Source: Actinomycetota bacterium (lineage in GTDB: Bacteria > Actinomycetota > Acidimicrobiia > Acidimicrobiales > SZUA-35). From it: DNA of 19,972 bases. This document shows, in pieces, positions 6,820-13,832 of this stretch (within the stretch, counting starts at the first letter, position 1; each line of letters begins with the position of its first letter). Position numbers and translations under genes: made by a program. Where the stretch lies: the NCBI GenBank assembly GCA_027730885.1, contig JAQCHM010000013.1:1-19972 (forward strand). The letters run 5' to 3'. Under the pieces are notes generated by a model, which searched no databases, was not told the DNA's origin, and saw only the letters and a list, made by a program, of their open reading frames with translations.

Positions 6820-8723
6820 GCTTCGGATCACCGGTCGGGTCGCCGTTCAACGGGCCTTCGGCCGCCTCGACCAGCGCTGCAGCCGGGCTGCCGTTCGCGG
6901 GGATGCCATCGGAGCTGGCCGAGCGGGCCGAGGAGGTCCTGGCCGATGAACCCGAACACATCGTCGCCGAGGTCCCGTTCTCAGCCGCAGTCTTCGACCG
7001 CGAACCGTTCACGCTACGACGGTTTCTCGTGGGCCATCGTCTCGGCCTCCTTGGCGCCGTCGCTCTGGTGATCGTCGAGACACTCACGCTGCAAGCCGGT
7101 CCTTTGCTCACTCAGGTCGGTCTCGACCGTGGCATCGCCCCCCGGAACCTTTCGGTCCTTTGGTGGGTCGGTACCGCCTATCTCGCTTCGGTCGTGCTGA
7201 ACGCGGCCACGTCGGCGTGGCGGGTGTCCTACACCGGGCGTCTCAGCGAGCGACTCATGTACGAACTGCGGCTCCGGGTCTTCTCCCACTTCCAGCGCCA
7301 GAGCCTCGACTTCTTCACCGAGGAGAAGGCAGGGCGATTGATGACCCGGATGACCAGTGACGTCGACGCTTTGTCCGCGTTGTTCCAGGACGGTCTCGTG
7401 AACTTCGCGGTGCAGGGCCTGACGTTGGTCATCATCACCGGCGTGCTCTTCGCTCTGAACGTCGAGCTGGCGTTGGTGACCCTCCTGGTCGTCATCCCGT
7501 CGATGGGCGTGCTCACGATCTGGTTCCGGGGCGCAAGCGAGCGCGGGTACGGACGGGTTCGGGACAAGATCGCCGAGGTGTTGTCGGATCTGTCCGAGAG
7601 CCTGGCCGGTATTCGGGTCATCGCAGCGACCAACCGGCAGTCCTACAACGTGGTGCAGCACGCCAACATCGTCGGCGAGCATCGGAACGCGAACCTCTAC
7701 GCGTCGACGGTGGGCGCCGTTTACGGTCCGGCCAACGAGGCCGTCGGCGTCCTGGGCCAGGCAGTGCTGTTGCTGGTGGGCGGGCGCATGGTCATCGACG
7801 GCTCGCTGACCGTCGGTGAGCTGTTCGCCTTCCTGTTGTACCTGACCGCATTCTTTGCTCCGATCCAGCAGTTGGTCCAGCTGTACACGACGTATCAGCA
7901 GGGTCAGGCAGCGGTGGTGAAGCTGCGTGACCTGTTGGGTACGCAGCCATCGACCATCGAACAGCCGGACGCCTACGAGTTGCCCGACATCACGGGCCGG
8001 ATCGAGCTTCGGAACGTGACGTTCGGCTACGACCCCGCGTATCCGGTGCTGCACGGTCTCGACCTCGTCATCGAGCCCGGGGAGACCGTCGCGGTCGTCG
8101 GACCGACGGGCGCGGGAAAGTCAACCGTCGCCAAGCTGGTGACCCGCTTCTACGATCCGAACGAGGGGTCGGTCCTGATCGACGGTCACGATCTCCGCGA
8201 CGTGACCCTCGGGTCGCTTCGTCGTCAGTTGGGGGTCGTGCCCCAGGAGCCGTTCCTGTTCAACGGAACCATTGGCGAGAACGTCGCCTTCGGCCGTCCG
8301 GAAGCATCGCCAGAGGAGATCGAGACATCCTGTCGGTTGGTGGGGCTCGGCGACCTCATCGATCGACTCGACGATGGCCTGGACTCATTGGTGCACGAGC
8401 GGGGTTCGTCGCTCTCGTCGGGCGAGCGTCAGCTCCTGGCGTTGGCCAGGGCCTTTCACGCTCGACCCCGCGTCCTGGTGCTCGACGAGGCGACCTCGAA
8501 CCTGGATCTGCGCAGCGAGTCAGTGATCGAACGGGCCCTCGACGTCGTGCTCGAGGGACGAACGGCCATCGTCATAGCCCATCGGTTGGCGACCGCTATG
8601 CGGGCCGATCGCATCGCCGTGGTCGACCAGGGGCGCGTGATCGAGCTGGGGTCGCACTCCGAGCTCCTGGCCGCGAGCGGCGCCTACGCCCGGATGTTCG
8701 AGACCTGGGCCAGCCATGCCTGA
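6816..8723 (+). CDS. ABC exporter subunit B (permease-ATPase fusion), catalytic partner
   Basis: A 635-residue half-transporter beginning at ATG 6816, which overlaps the previous stop by four bases and has a GGCGAGG ribosome site just upstream. An N-terminal extension of about 65 residues, rich in Ala/Gly/Ser/Pro and then acidic, precedes six membrane helices (about 70-370). The ATPase domain has Walker A GPTGAGKS (Lys435), a canonical Q-loop (VVPQEPFLF), an altered signature LSSGE (533-537), Walker B LVLDEAT with Asp557-Glu558, and IVIAHRLATA. It therefore supplies the intact Walker B of the working site and the altered signature of the degenerate site, complementary to subunit A. The frame stays open upstream of 6816 but there is antiparallel shadow of subunit A, not coding. 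Confidence 0.95.
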   Translation: MSFGSPVGSPFNGPSAASTSAAAGLPFAGMPSELAERAEEVLADEPEHIVAEVPFSAAVFDREPFTLRRFLVGHRLGLLGAVALVIVETLTLQAGPLLTQVGLDRGIAPRNLSVLWWVGTAYLASVVLNAATSAWRVSYTGRLSERLMYELRLRVFSHFQRQSLDFFTEEKAGRLMTRMTSDVDALSALFQDGLVNFAVQGLTLVIITGVLFALNVELALVTLLVVIPSMGVLTIWFRGASERGYGRVRDKIAEVLSDLSESLAGIRVIAATNRQSYNVVQHANIVGEHRNANLYASTVGAVYGPANEAVGVLGQAVLLLVGGRMVIDGSLTVGELFAFLLYLTAFFAPIQQLVQLYTTYQQGQAAVVKLRDLLGTQPSTIEQPDAYELPDITGRIELRNVTFGYDPAYPVLHGLDLVIEPGETVAVVGPTGAGKSTVAKLVTRFYDPNEGSVLIDGHDLRDVTLGSLRRQLGVVPQEPFLFNGTIGENVAFGRPEASPEEIETSCRLVGLGDLIDRLDDGLDSLVHERGSSLSSGERQLLALARAFHARPRVLVLDEATSNLDLRSESVIERALDVVLEGRTAIVIAHRLATAMRADRIAVVDQGRVIELGSHSELLAASGAYARMFETWASHA

Positions 8724-8737
8724 TCTGTAGGGGCGCC

Positions 8738-8831
8738 AAAACGGGTGACACCCCTGGCACCGACGAAACGGTGACACCCCTGGCGCCACGGGTGGCCAGA
8801 GGCCGATCGGGTACCAGGGGTGTCGGTTTCG
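8738..8831. repeat. Two direct and one inverted copy of a GACACCCCTGG-centred element
   Basis: GTGACACCCCTGG occurs at 8746-8758 and again at 8771-8783 in direct orientation, each preceded by an AAACGG-like stretch. An inverted copy (GGTACCAGGGGTGTCGG then TTTCG) lies at 8810-8831. The second and third copies can form a hairpin of about 19 pairs (CGAAAC plus GACACCCCTGG plus CC) with small internal mismatches and a loop near 8788-8809. It starts 14 bases after the exporter stop. It could be an extra terminator, an RNA-stabilising element or a member of an interspersed repeat family. Confidence 0.65.
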
Positions 8832-8889
8832 ACCCGAGTGTCCACCCTCGTCGATCTCTACGGAAGTACCGTGCGCTTCGACGAATCTG

Positions 8890-8928
8890 CTTCCCGTCGA
8901 GTCCGAGGACTCGGCGGGAAGTTTGCTT
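8890..8928 (+). terminator. Intrinsic terminator downstream of the ABC exporter genes
   Basis: CTTCCCGTCGAGTCC (8890-8904) pairs with GGACTCGGCGGGAAG (8907-8921) along its whole length with a single G-U pair. The tip will open to a slightly larger loop. It is followed by TTTGCTTT (8922-8929), an interrupted T-tract on the plus strand. This is the most terminator-like structure in the window and lies 167 bases after the exporter stop. It ends the exporter transcript or, less likely, acts as an attenuator for the downstream ATPase gene. Confidence 0.72.
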
Positions 8929-9280
8929 TGGTGGCTGGCTGACGGGCGTTCCACCGGGGCGGACTCGGATCTGACCCCGTGGCGGTTTCACGTCGGAGAT
9001 GTGGGCTCGTTCATTCCGAAACATTCCCACTCGACCCCGGAGGGTTTGGTGTGTCCGTCCTGGGATTCAAGACCCGCTCTCTTCGGCTCGTCGCCCCGGA
9101 GTGCCCCCATCGAACACCCGCGGCGCGGCGAGGGTCAAGGGCTGCGGCGCAATCTCCGGGGTTATCCGCAGAATTTCTTCTGCTGACCATCGTTGTCCCC
9201 ATGGTCCAGCCGGTTATCCACCGACTACCCACAGGTGCCGGGTGCGAGAGTGTCACTCCGGTGCGGTACGTTCGCACGTG
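8929..9280. other. Gene-free stretch upstream of the HerA-like gene
   Basis: About 350 bases without a convincing gene. Short open frames here lack family resemblance, and the one continuous with the ATPase gene has no plausible start or conserved content upstream of 9281. I saw no tRNA cloverleaf. The right third contains the DnaA-box-like cluster annotated separately, and TACGTT at 9269-9274 is a possible -10 box a few bases before the ATPase start codons. The stretch 8930-9150 remains unexplained and could hold a long leader or small RNA. Confidence 0.5.
9162..9233 (+). promoter_or_regulatory. Cluster of four DnaA-box-like 9-mers in helical phase
   Basis: TTATCCGCA (9162-9170), TTGTCCCCA (9193-9201), TTATCCACC (9214-9222) and CTACCCACA (9225-9233) all run in the same direction. 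Three differ by one base and the last by two from the DnaA-box consensus TTATCCACA or its actinobacterial form TTGTCCACA. Their start-to-start distances are 31, 21 and 11 bp, close to three, two and one turns of B-DNA, so all would face the same side. The cluster lies 48-120 bases before the HerA-like start. DnaA binding is inferred. No dnaA, dnaN or rpmH gene is nearby, so this is not obviously the chromosome origin. Confidence 0.5.
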
Positions 9281-10978
9281 ATGAGCGATGGATCCTCAGA
9301 AATCGTCGGCCGAGTCATCGGCATCGATGACGCGACCCCCCTCGAGTTCTGGGTGGCGGTCGATCCCGCGCACACGTTGCAGCTCGATGACGTCGTAGCC
9401 CTCGAACGGCGTCTGCCCGACGGGCTCCTCGTCAAGATGTACGGTCTGGTCACCCAGGTGCGGGCCCGTCACGAGGGTGCCCGGTTCCAGAGCGATGTGT
9501 TCCTCATTGCCGACGGCATCTTGCCGGCAGAGGTCAGCGAGGCCGCTCTGGTCCAACCCACCCGCTTCGAGCCCGAGGTGCTACTGCCGCCGCTTCCGGG
9601 CGCGCCGGTGCGCATCGCCACCGAGTCCGAGCGGGACATGGCCCTCTCGTTCGACGAGGTCACTCGCTTGTTGCCAGCCGGACTCTCCCGCAACGACGAG
9701 CCGGTCTACCTGGACCTCGACTTCGTCGACGGTACCAAGGGCGCTCACATCAACATCTCCGGCATTTCCGGGGTGGCCACCAAGACCAGCTACGCGACGT
9801 TCCTGCTGTACTCACTGTTCCACTCGGGCGTACTCGGCGCCGAGTCGGCGAACACCAAGGCCCTGATCTTCAACGTCAAGGGCGAGGACCTGCTGTTCCT
9901 CGACCGTCCCAACAGCCAGCTCGATGCCGAGGCGGCAGCCCGCTATGCGCATCTCGGGCTCGCACCCGGTCCCTTCCGAGACGTCGGGATCCTGGCTCCC
10001 CCTCGCAAAGGCGACCGCAACGCCACGCCTGCCACCGGGTCCCGCACTCTCGGGGTCAAACCGTTCTTCTGGACCATCGAGCAGTTCTGCCGGCAGGGCC
10101 TCCTGCCGTTCCTCTTCGCCGACGCCGAGGACGAGCGTCAGCAGTACACCATCGTCGTCCAGTCGGTTACCGCCCAGCTTGCGGCGCTCGACGGTGTCGG
10201 TGACGGAGCCATCTGGCTCGATGGCCGCACGGTGCGAACCTTCGGTGAGCTTGTTGACGCGATCGAGGACAAGCTGATCCCCGAGGACCCCGACGATTCG
10301 TCCGATCCGAAGTGGTCAGGCCGGGCGGTGGGTGCCGGGACCATCAACGCGTTCATCCGGCGGCTGGCCTCTTCTCGCCGTCACGTAGAGCAATTGATTC
10401 GGGCCGACATCGATCATGCCGAACGGCACGCTCTCGACCTCGACGCCCACCAGGTGACGGTGGTCGACATCCACTCGCTACACGATCGGGCCAAGCGGTT
10501 CGTCGTCGGAGTGGTGCTGCGCCAGGCCTTCGACGCCAAGGAGGCCAGCGGGATCGCCAAGCCCCTCCAACTGGTTGTCCTGGACGAACTCAACAAGTAT
10601 GCGCCCCGGGACTCCTCCTCGCCCATCAAGGAGATCCTGCTCGACGTGGCCGAACGCGGCCGATCCCTCGGCATCATCCTGATCGGAGCCCAGCAGACGG
10701 CGAGCGAGGTCGAGCGAAGGGTCGTGTCCAACTCGGCGATCCGAGTCGTCGGCCGTCTCGATCCGGCCGAAGCGAGACGCGACGAATACGGCTTCCTGCC
10801 TGCGGTGCAGCGGCAACGGGCCACCATCCTCAAGCCGGGCTCGATGTACGTCGCCCAGCCCCGCCTTCCTGTCCCGCTGCTGGTCGAGTTCCCGTTCCCG
10901 GCGTGGGCCACCCGGTCGGCCGAGGCCGGCCGCAGCGCGGCCGACGGCCCGGAGGATCCGTTCGTGGGCCTGCATTGA
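9281..10978 (+). CDS. HerA-like ATPase (HAS-barrel plus DUF87 helicase/translocase domain)
   Basis: A 565-residue protein. Residues about 8-105 form a HAS-barrel-type beta domain (IVGRVIG, LQLDDVVALE, GLVTQVRARHEGARF). The RecA-like core has a nucleotide-binding loop, GISGVATKTS (161-170), Walker B VVLDELNKY (Asp435-Glu436), and the HerA-type end GIILIGAQQTASEVERRVVSNSAIRVVGRLDP, whose Gln and Arg residues suit sensor and arginine-finger roles. HerA is a hexameric DNA translocase that partners the NurA nuclease in end resection with Mre11-Rad50. The Walker A loop is unusual: Thr167 replaces the Gly before Lys168. ATG 9281 is preceded directly by an in-frame GTG (9278). A NurA-like gene lies 7.7 kb downstream on the same strand, after sbcD and sbcC. 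Confidence 0.85.
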   Translation: MSDGSSEIVGRVIGIDDATPLEFWVAVDPAHTLQLDDVVALERRLPDGLLVKMYGLVTQVRARHEGARFQSDVFLIADGILPAEVSEAALVQPTRFEPEVLLPPLPGAPVRIATESERDMALSFDEVTRLLPAGLSRNDEPVYLDLDFVDGTKGAHINISGISGVATKTSYATFLLYSLFHSGVLGAESANTKALIFNVKGEDLLFLDRPNSQLDAEAAARYAHLGLAPGPFRDVGILAPPRKGDRNATPATGSRTLGVKPFFWTIEQFCRQGLLPFLFADAEDERQQYTIVVQSVTAQLAALDGVGDGAIWLDGRTVRTFGELVDAIEDKLIPEDPDDSSDPKWSGRAVGAGTINAFIRRLASSRRHVEQLIRADIDHAERHALDLDAHQVTVVDIHSLHDRAKRFVVGVVLRQAFDAKEASGIAKPLQLVVLDELNKYAPRDSSSPIKEILLDVAERGRSLGIILIGAQQTASEVERRVVSNSAIRVVGRLDPAEARRDEYGFLPAVQRQRATILKPGSMYVAQPRLPVPLLVEFPFPAWATRSAEAGRSAADGPEDPFVGLH

Positions 10979-11064
10979 GGGGTTCGATGATGTCCGCGTT
11001 CTGAACTCGGTCCACCAGCGAATCGAACGACGTACTTGTCATCGACATCGAGTACACCAATCGA

Positions 11065-12063
11065 TCAGTCCCCGGCCAATGGGACGACCTCGGTTTCGTA
11101 CCGACGCTTTCCTGCCGTGGCCATCGCGGTCGCGACTCCCGCCGTAGCCAGATCGGCAAGGGTGAGGAAGACTCGGCTCACCGCTGCCAACGCGATGGCT
11201 TGGCCCGTGGGAACCAGCGCGGCGAGGGCCGAGACGATGACGGCTTCGCGAATTCCTGCGCCCGAGGGGAGGACGAAGAAGAACAAACCGGACACCATGG
11301 CAATCGCCATCGTTCCGACGGTGAGACGGAGCGCGTCCAGGTCTGCGTCTTCGGCCCCTTCCACGAGTATCCACAGATGGAGCCCGAAAAGGGCATAGGC
11401 ACTGAGTGCCCAGGCCAACGAAACGAGCACTGCTCGTTTGCGGATCGGGTGGCCGGGGAGTGGACGCTTCATGAGTTTGAAGCCGACGTTCGTGATCCCG
11501 GTGAGAACACGGGGATGCAGGCCCACGATTCCGATCGGCAGCAGCAGGTACAGCCAACGAATCGTGGCGAAGTCAGGGTTCTGGTCGACGATCGACGGAA
11601 TCGCGAGTGATCCGGCCAAGAGCGCAGCCACCACGAGAATGGCCACGGAGAACACGGTGGCCGTGAAGATCCGGGCCCGAGCAACTCCGGCGCGCCGCCC
11701 GAGCTCCACCTGTAGCACATACGCCCACACGGAGCCCGGGAGGTACTTGCCGAGTTGTCCGACGAGGAAGATCTGCGAACCCTGTCGAGGGCCGATCGGT
11801 TCGCCGAGCTCGTCCACCAGCACCTGCCAGCTGAGTGTGCTGCAGAGGATCGCGAGCGGGAGCACGAGGAACGCGGGGACCCAGATCTGCCAGCCGATGT
11901 TGAAGACGGTGTCCTTGACCTCGCTCCAGTTGCTGAAGAGCGCGTAGCCAGCCCCGGCAAGAACGGCGACCCCCACGACCACACGCAGGACCAGCAGGGC
12001 CCGTGCTCGGCCGCTGGGACGATGGACATGTACGAGCGATGCCGCGGGGTCGGGGGAGATCAA
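11065..12063 (-). CDS. Integral membrane protein, lysylphosphatidylglycerol synthase TM-region/YbhN (flippase-like) family
   Basis: A 332-residue polytopic membrane protein with about eight hydrophobic segments (for example around residues 23-43, 59-82, 132-158 and 167-184). The family marker GQLGKYLPGSVWAYVLQVELGRRAGV lies at about residues 101-126, split here as GQLGKYLPGSVW then AYVLQVELGRRAGV, and the late FFFVLPSGAGIREAVIVSAL is also typical. Members occur in polysaccharide and glycolipid loci and resemble the flippase portion of MprF; the exact transported lipid is unknown. There is no catalytic domain. The start is TTG 12063, overlapping the TGA of the upstream acyltransferase gene by four bases (TTGA), with a GACGAGG ribosome site close by, so the two genes are translationally coupled. 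Confidence 0.82.
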   Translation of the reverse strand: MISPDPAASLVHVHRPSGRARALLVLRVVVGVAVLAGAGYALFSNWSEVKDTVFNIGWQIWVPAFLVLPLAILCSTLSWQVLVDELGEPIGPRQGSQIFLVGQLGKYLPGSVWAYVLQVELGRRAGVARARIFTATVFSVAILVVAALLAGSLAIPSIVDQNPDFATIRWLYLLLPIGIVGLHPRVLTGITNVGFKLMKRPLPGHPIRKRAVLVSLAWALSAYALFGLHLWILVEGAEDADLDALRLTVGTMAIAMVSGLFFFVLPSGAGIREAVIVSALAALVPTGQAIALAAVSRVFLTLADLATAGVATAMATAGKRRYETEVVPLAGD

Positions 12064-12800
12064 GCCTCGTCACCCAACGAGACGGGCCGCCGGTGCTCGA
12101 TGGATTCCCACCAAGCGAACTCGGCCGCGACCACGGCATGAAGAGAATCGTCGATGGGGAGATCGACCGACCCCATCCCGTAGGAGCGCTCGATCACGGC
12201 GATCGTGGCGGGGTCGATACCGGCACGCTCCATGCCGATGCGGTTGACCCCATGGAGGCGCAGCGGGACTCCGAATACCTTCGCGAACGGTGGCACGTCG
12301 CGGGTGACGGTAGACCCCATGCCGACCATCGCCCTGGCGCCGATCGAGCGGAACTGATGGACCGACGCGTTGAGTCCGATGTTCGCTGCCTCCCGAATGG
12401 TGCACCCTCCACCGATACTGACGCCTGCGGAGATGACGACATCAGCGCCGAGTTGGACGTCGTGGGCAAGGTAGCTGTGGTTCAGAAGCCAACTTCCGGA
12501 TCCAACGATCGTGGGGCGAGTGCTGCCCTGATGGACGACCACCAGCTCTCTGATCACCGCTCTCTCCTCGACGACCACGCCTGCGTGGTCGAGGTCGCCC
12601 TCCCATGCCCGGTTGTGGCGCAACGACGTGATCTCGGGAGGGGCTCCGATGGAGGCGGCCGGTCCGATCCAGACCCCGTCGCCGATGACAGTTGGGCCGA
12701 GCAGAACGGCATGGGGTCCAATGCTGACTCCGACGCCGACCTCGACGCCAGGACCGACGAACGCGGTCGGATGAATACTGGTCTCCTGCGTTTGATTCAT
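12060..12800 (-). CDS. LpxA-like hexapeptide-repeat acyltransferase
   Basis: A 246-residue left-handed beta-helix acyltransferase. Hexapeptide repeats (VGPGVEVGVGVSIGPH, VIGDGVWIGPAASIGAP) run from residue 13. The LpxA-type centre is also present: VIRELVVVHQGSTRP, then LNHSYLAHDVQLG with His113 at the position of the LpxA catalytic His, VHQFRSIGARAMVGMGS and DVPPFAKVFGVPLRLHGVNRIGMERAG. LpxA transfers a 3-hydroxyacyl chain from acyl carrier protein to UDP-GlcNAc, or to its 3-amino analogue. Lipid A is not expected in an actinobacterium, so a nucleotide-sugar N- or O-acyltransferase for a surface glycan or glycolipid is more likely. It is coupled to the flippase-like gene and divergent from a Gfo/Idh/MocA oxidoreductase. 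Confidence 0.87.
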   Translation of the reverse strand: MNQTQETSIHPTAFVGPGVEVGVGVSIGPHAVLLGPTVIGDGVWIGPAASIGAPPEITSLRHNRAWEGDLDHAGVVVEERAVIRELVVVHQGSTRPTIVGSGSWLLNHSYLAHDVQLGADVVISAGVSIGGGCTIREAANIGLNASVHQFRSIGARAMVGMGSTVTRDVPPFAKVFGVPLRLHGVNRIGMERAGIDPATIAVIERSYGMGSVDLPIDDSLHAVVAAEFAWWESIEHRRPVSLGDEA

Positions 12801-12863
12801 GGTGACCGCTTTCTTGCACGAGATCCCGGGGAAGCCCTCGGATACAGTCCCAAATGAGGTCGC
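12801..12863. promoter_or_regulatory. Divergent promoter region of the glycan genes
   Basis: A 63-base gap separates the acyltransferase ATG (minus) from the oxidoreductase ATG (plus). TACAGT at 12843-12848 is a good -10 candidate for the rightward gene, and TGAGGT (12855-12860) is its likely but closely spaced ribosome site. On the minus strand AGAAAG lies about eight bases before the acyltransferase ATG. No clear operator was seen. Confidence 0.4.
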
Positions 12864-13832
12864 ATGTCACAACTTCGGGTAGCTCTTGTCGGGTCGGGGT
12901 CGATGGGCATGAACCACGCCCGAGTCATCGCCACCAGCATCGAGGCCTCGCTGGCCGTCGTCATCGATCCGAACCGAGACGTCGGAACGCGCGCGGCGGA
13001 CCGCTATGGAGCCAGCTGGGCTCCCGACTTGGACGCCCTCGCCGGGGTTGACGCCGCGGTGTTGGCCGCCCCCACGGAATTCCACTTCGACCTTGCCATG
13101 TCGATCATCGAGGCTGGGTTGCCGTTGCTGATCGAGAAGCCGGTTTGCCCGTCGTTGGAACAGACCCGCCTCATCCTGGCAGCCAGCGAGGCCCGGGGTT
13201 CTGTGCTGATGTGCGGTTTACTCGAACGCTTCAACCCTGCGGTCCTGGCCGCCATGGAGATGGTTGACTCGCCCCGGTACGTTCGGGCTGAGCGACATTC
13301 GCCCTACGTGCCTCGTGTCAAGACCGGCGTTGCGTGGGACTTGTTGGTGCACGACGTCGACCTCGTGGTTCGGTTTCTCGGTGGTCTGCCGCCCGAAGAG
13401 GTCGATGTCTCGATCGGGCACTACCACCCGCTCTCCCTTCCGACGGCTGAAGACGTCGTCGAGACCACCCTTCGCTTTCCGCAGGGTGAGATCGCCTCGG
13501 TTTCTGCCAGCCGAATCGGTCAACGAAAGGTGCGTAGTTTCGTGGTTCACGACATCGACCGCATGATCGAGATCGATCTTCTGCGAAGGGGGGTGACCGC
13601 GTACCGGCACGCGACGATCGAGGGCGACGAGGGACGCGGCGGCTTCCTGATCCTGCTGGTTGGGTCGTTCGATCATCACCCCCTTGTCGAAGATGGTGCC
13701 GGCGCGGACGAGGGCGACGAGGTGCGGTGCGTTGAGAGACCGCCACCGTTGCTCAGCGGCTTCGATGAGTTTGAAGGCCATAGCGAGGCCAGCGGCCCGC
13801 GACCCGGGTCCTTTGGTGACCTTGGTCCGTAG
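12864..13832 (+). pseudogene. Gfo/Idh/MocA family oxidoreductase, 3' end replaced by IS sequence
   Basis: Residues 1 to about 257 are an ordinary NAD(P)-dependent Gfo/Idh/MocA sugar oxidoreductase: Rossmann motif VGSGSMGMNHARVI (9-22), APTEFH (69-74), the catalytic-region EKP (91-93), then the C-terminal sheet domain with HDVDLVVRFLG and MIEIDLLRRGVTAYRH. Around base 13635 the family sequence stops, and the remaining 65 or so codons to the TGA at 13830-13832 are antisense to the IS256 transposase. Members are normally 320-350 residues, so the last strands and helices are lost and the product is probably inactive. In nucleotide-sugar pathways, such enzymes (WbpB, GnnA) oxidise the C3 of UDP-GlcNAc derivatives, which would suit the adjacent LpxA-like gene; this pairing is inferred. 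Confidence 0.85.

Noticed and set aside
5359..6831. A 490-codon minus-strand open frame under the ABC exporter
   Set aside because: Composition typical of an antisense shadow (His/Asp/Gly/Gln-rich) with no domain; the plus-strand exporter explains the sequence.
9040..9120. Possible tRNA (GGATTCAAGACCC resembles a T-arm)
   Set aside because: No matching acceptor stem, anticodon arm or D-arm could be drawn around it.
9150..9280. Chromosomal origin of replication
   Set aside because: DnaA-box-like sites are present, but no dnaA, dnaN, gyrB or rpmH genes and no strongly AT-rich unwinding region are nearby. It is kept only as a DnaA-box cluster.
11032..11055. Small inverted repeat (GTACT with AGTAC and TGTC with GACA) between the convergent HerA-like and flippase-like genes
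   Set aside because: The stems are short and bulged with no T-tract on either strand; too weak to call a terminator.
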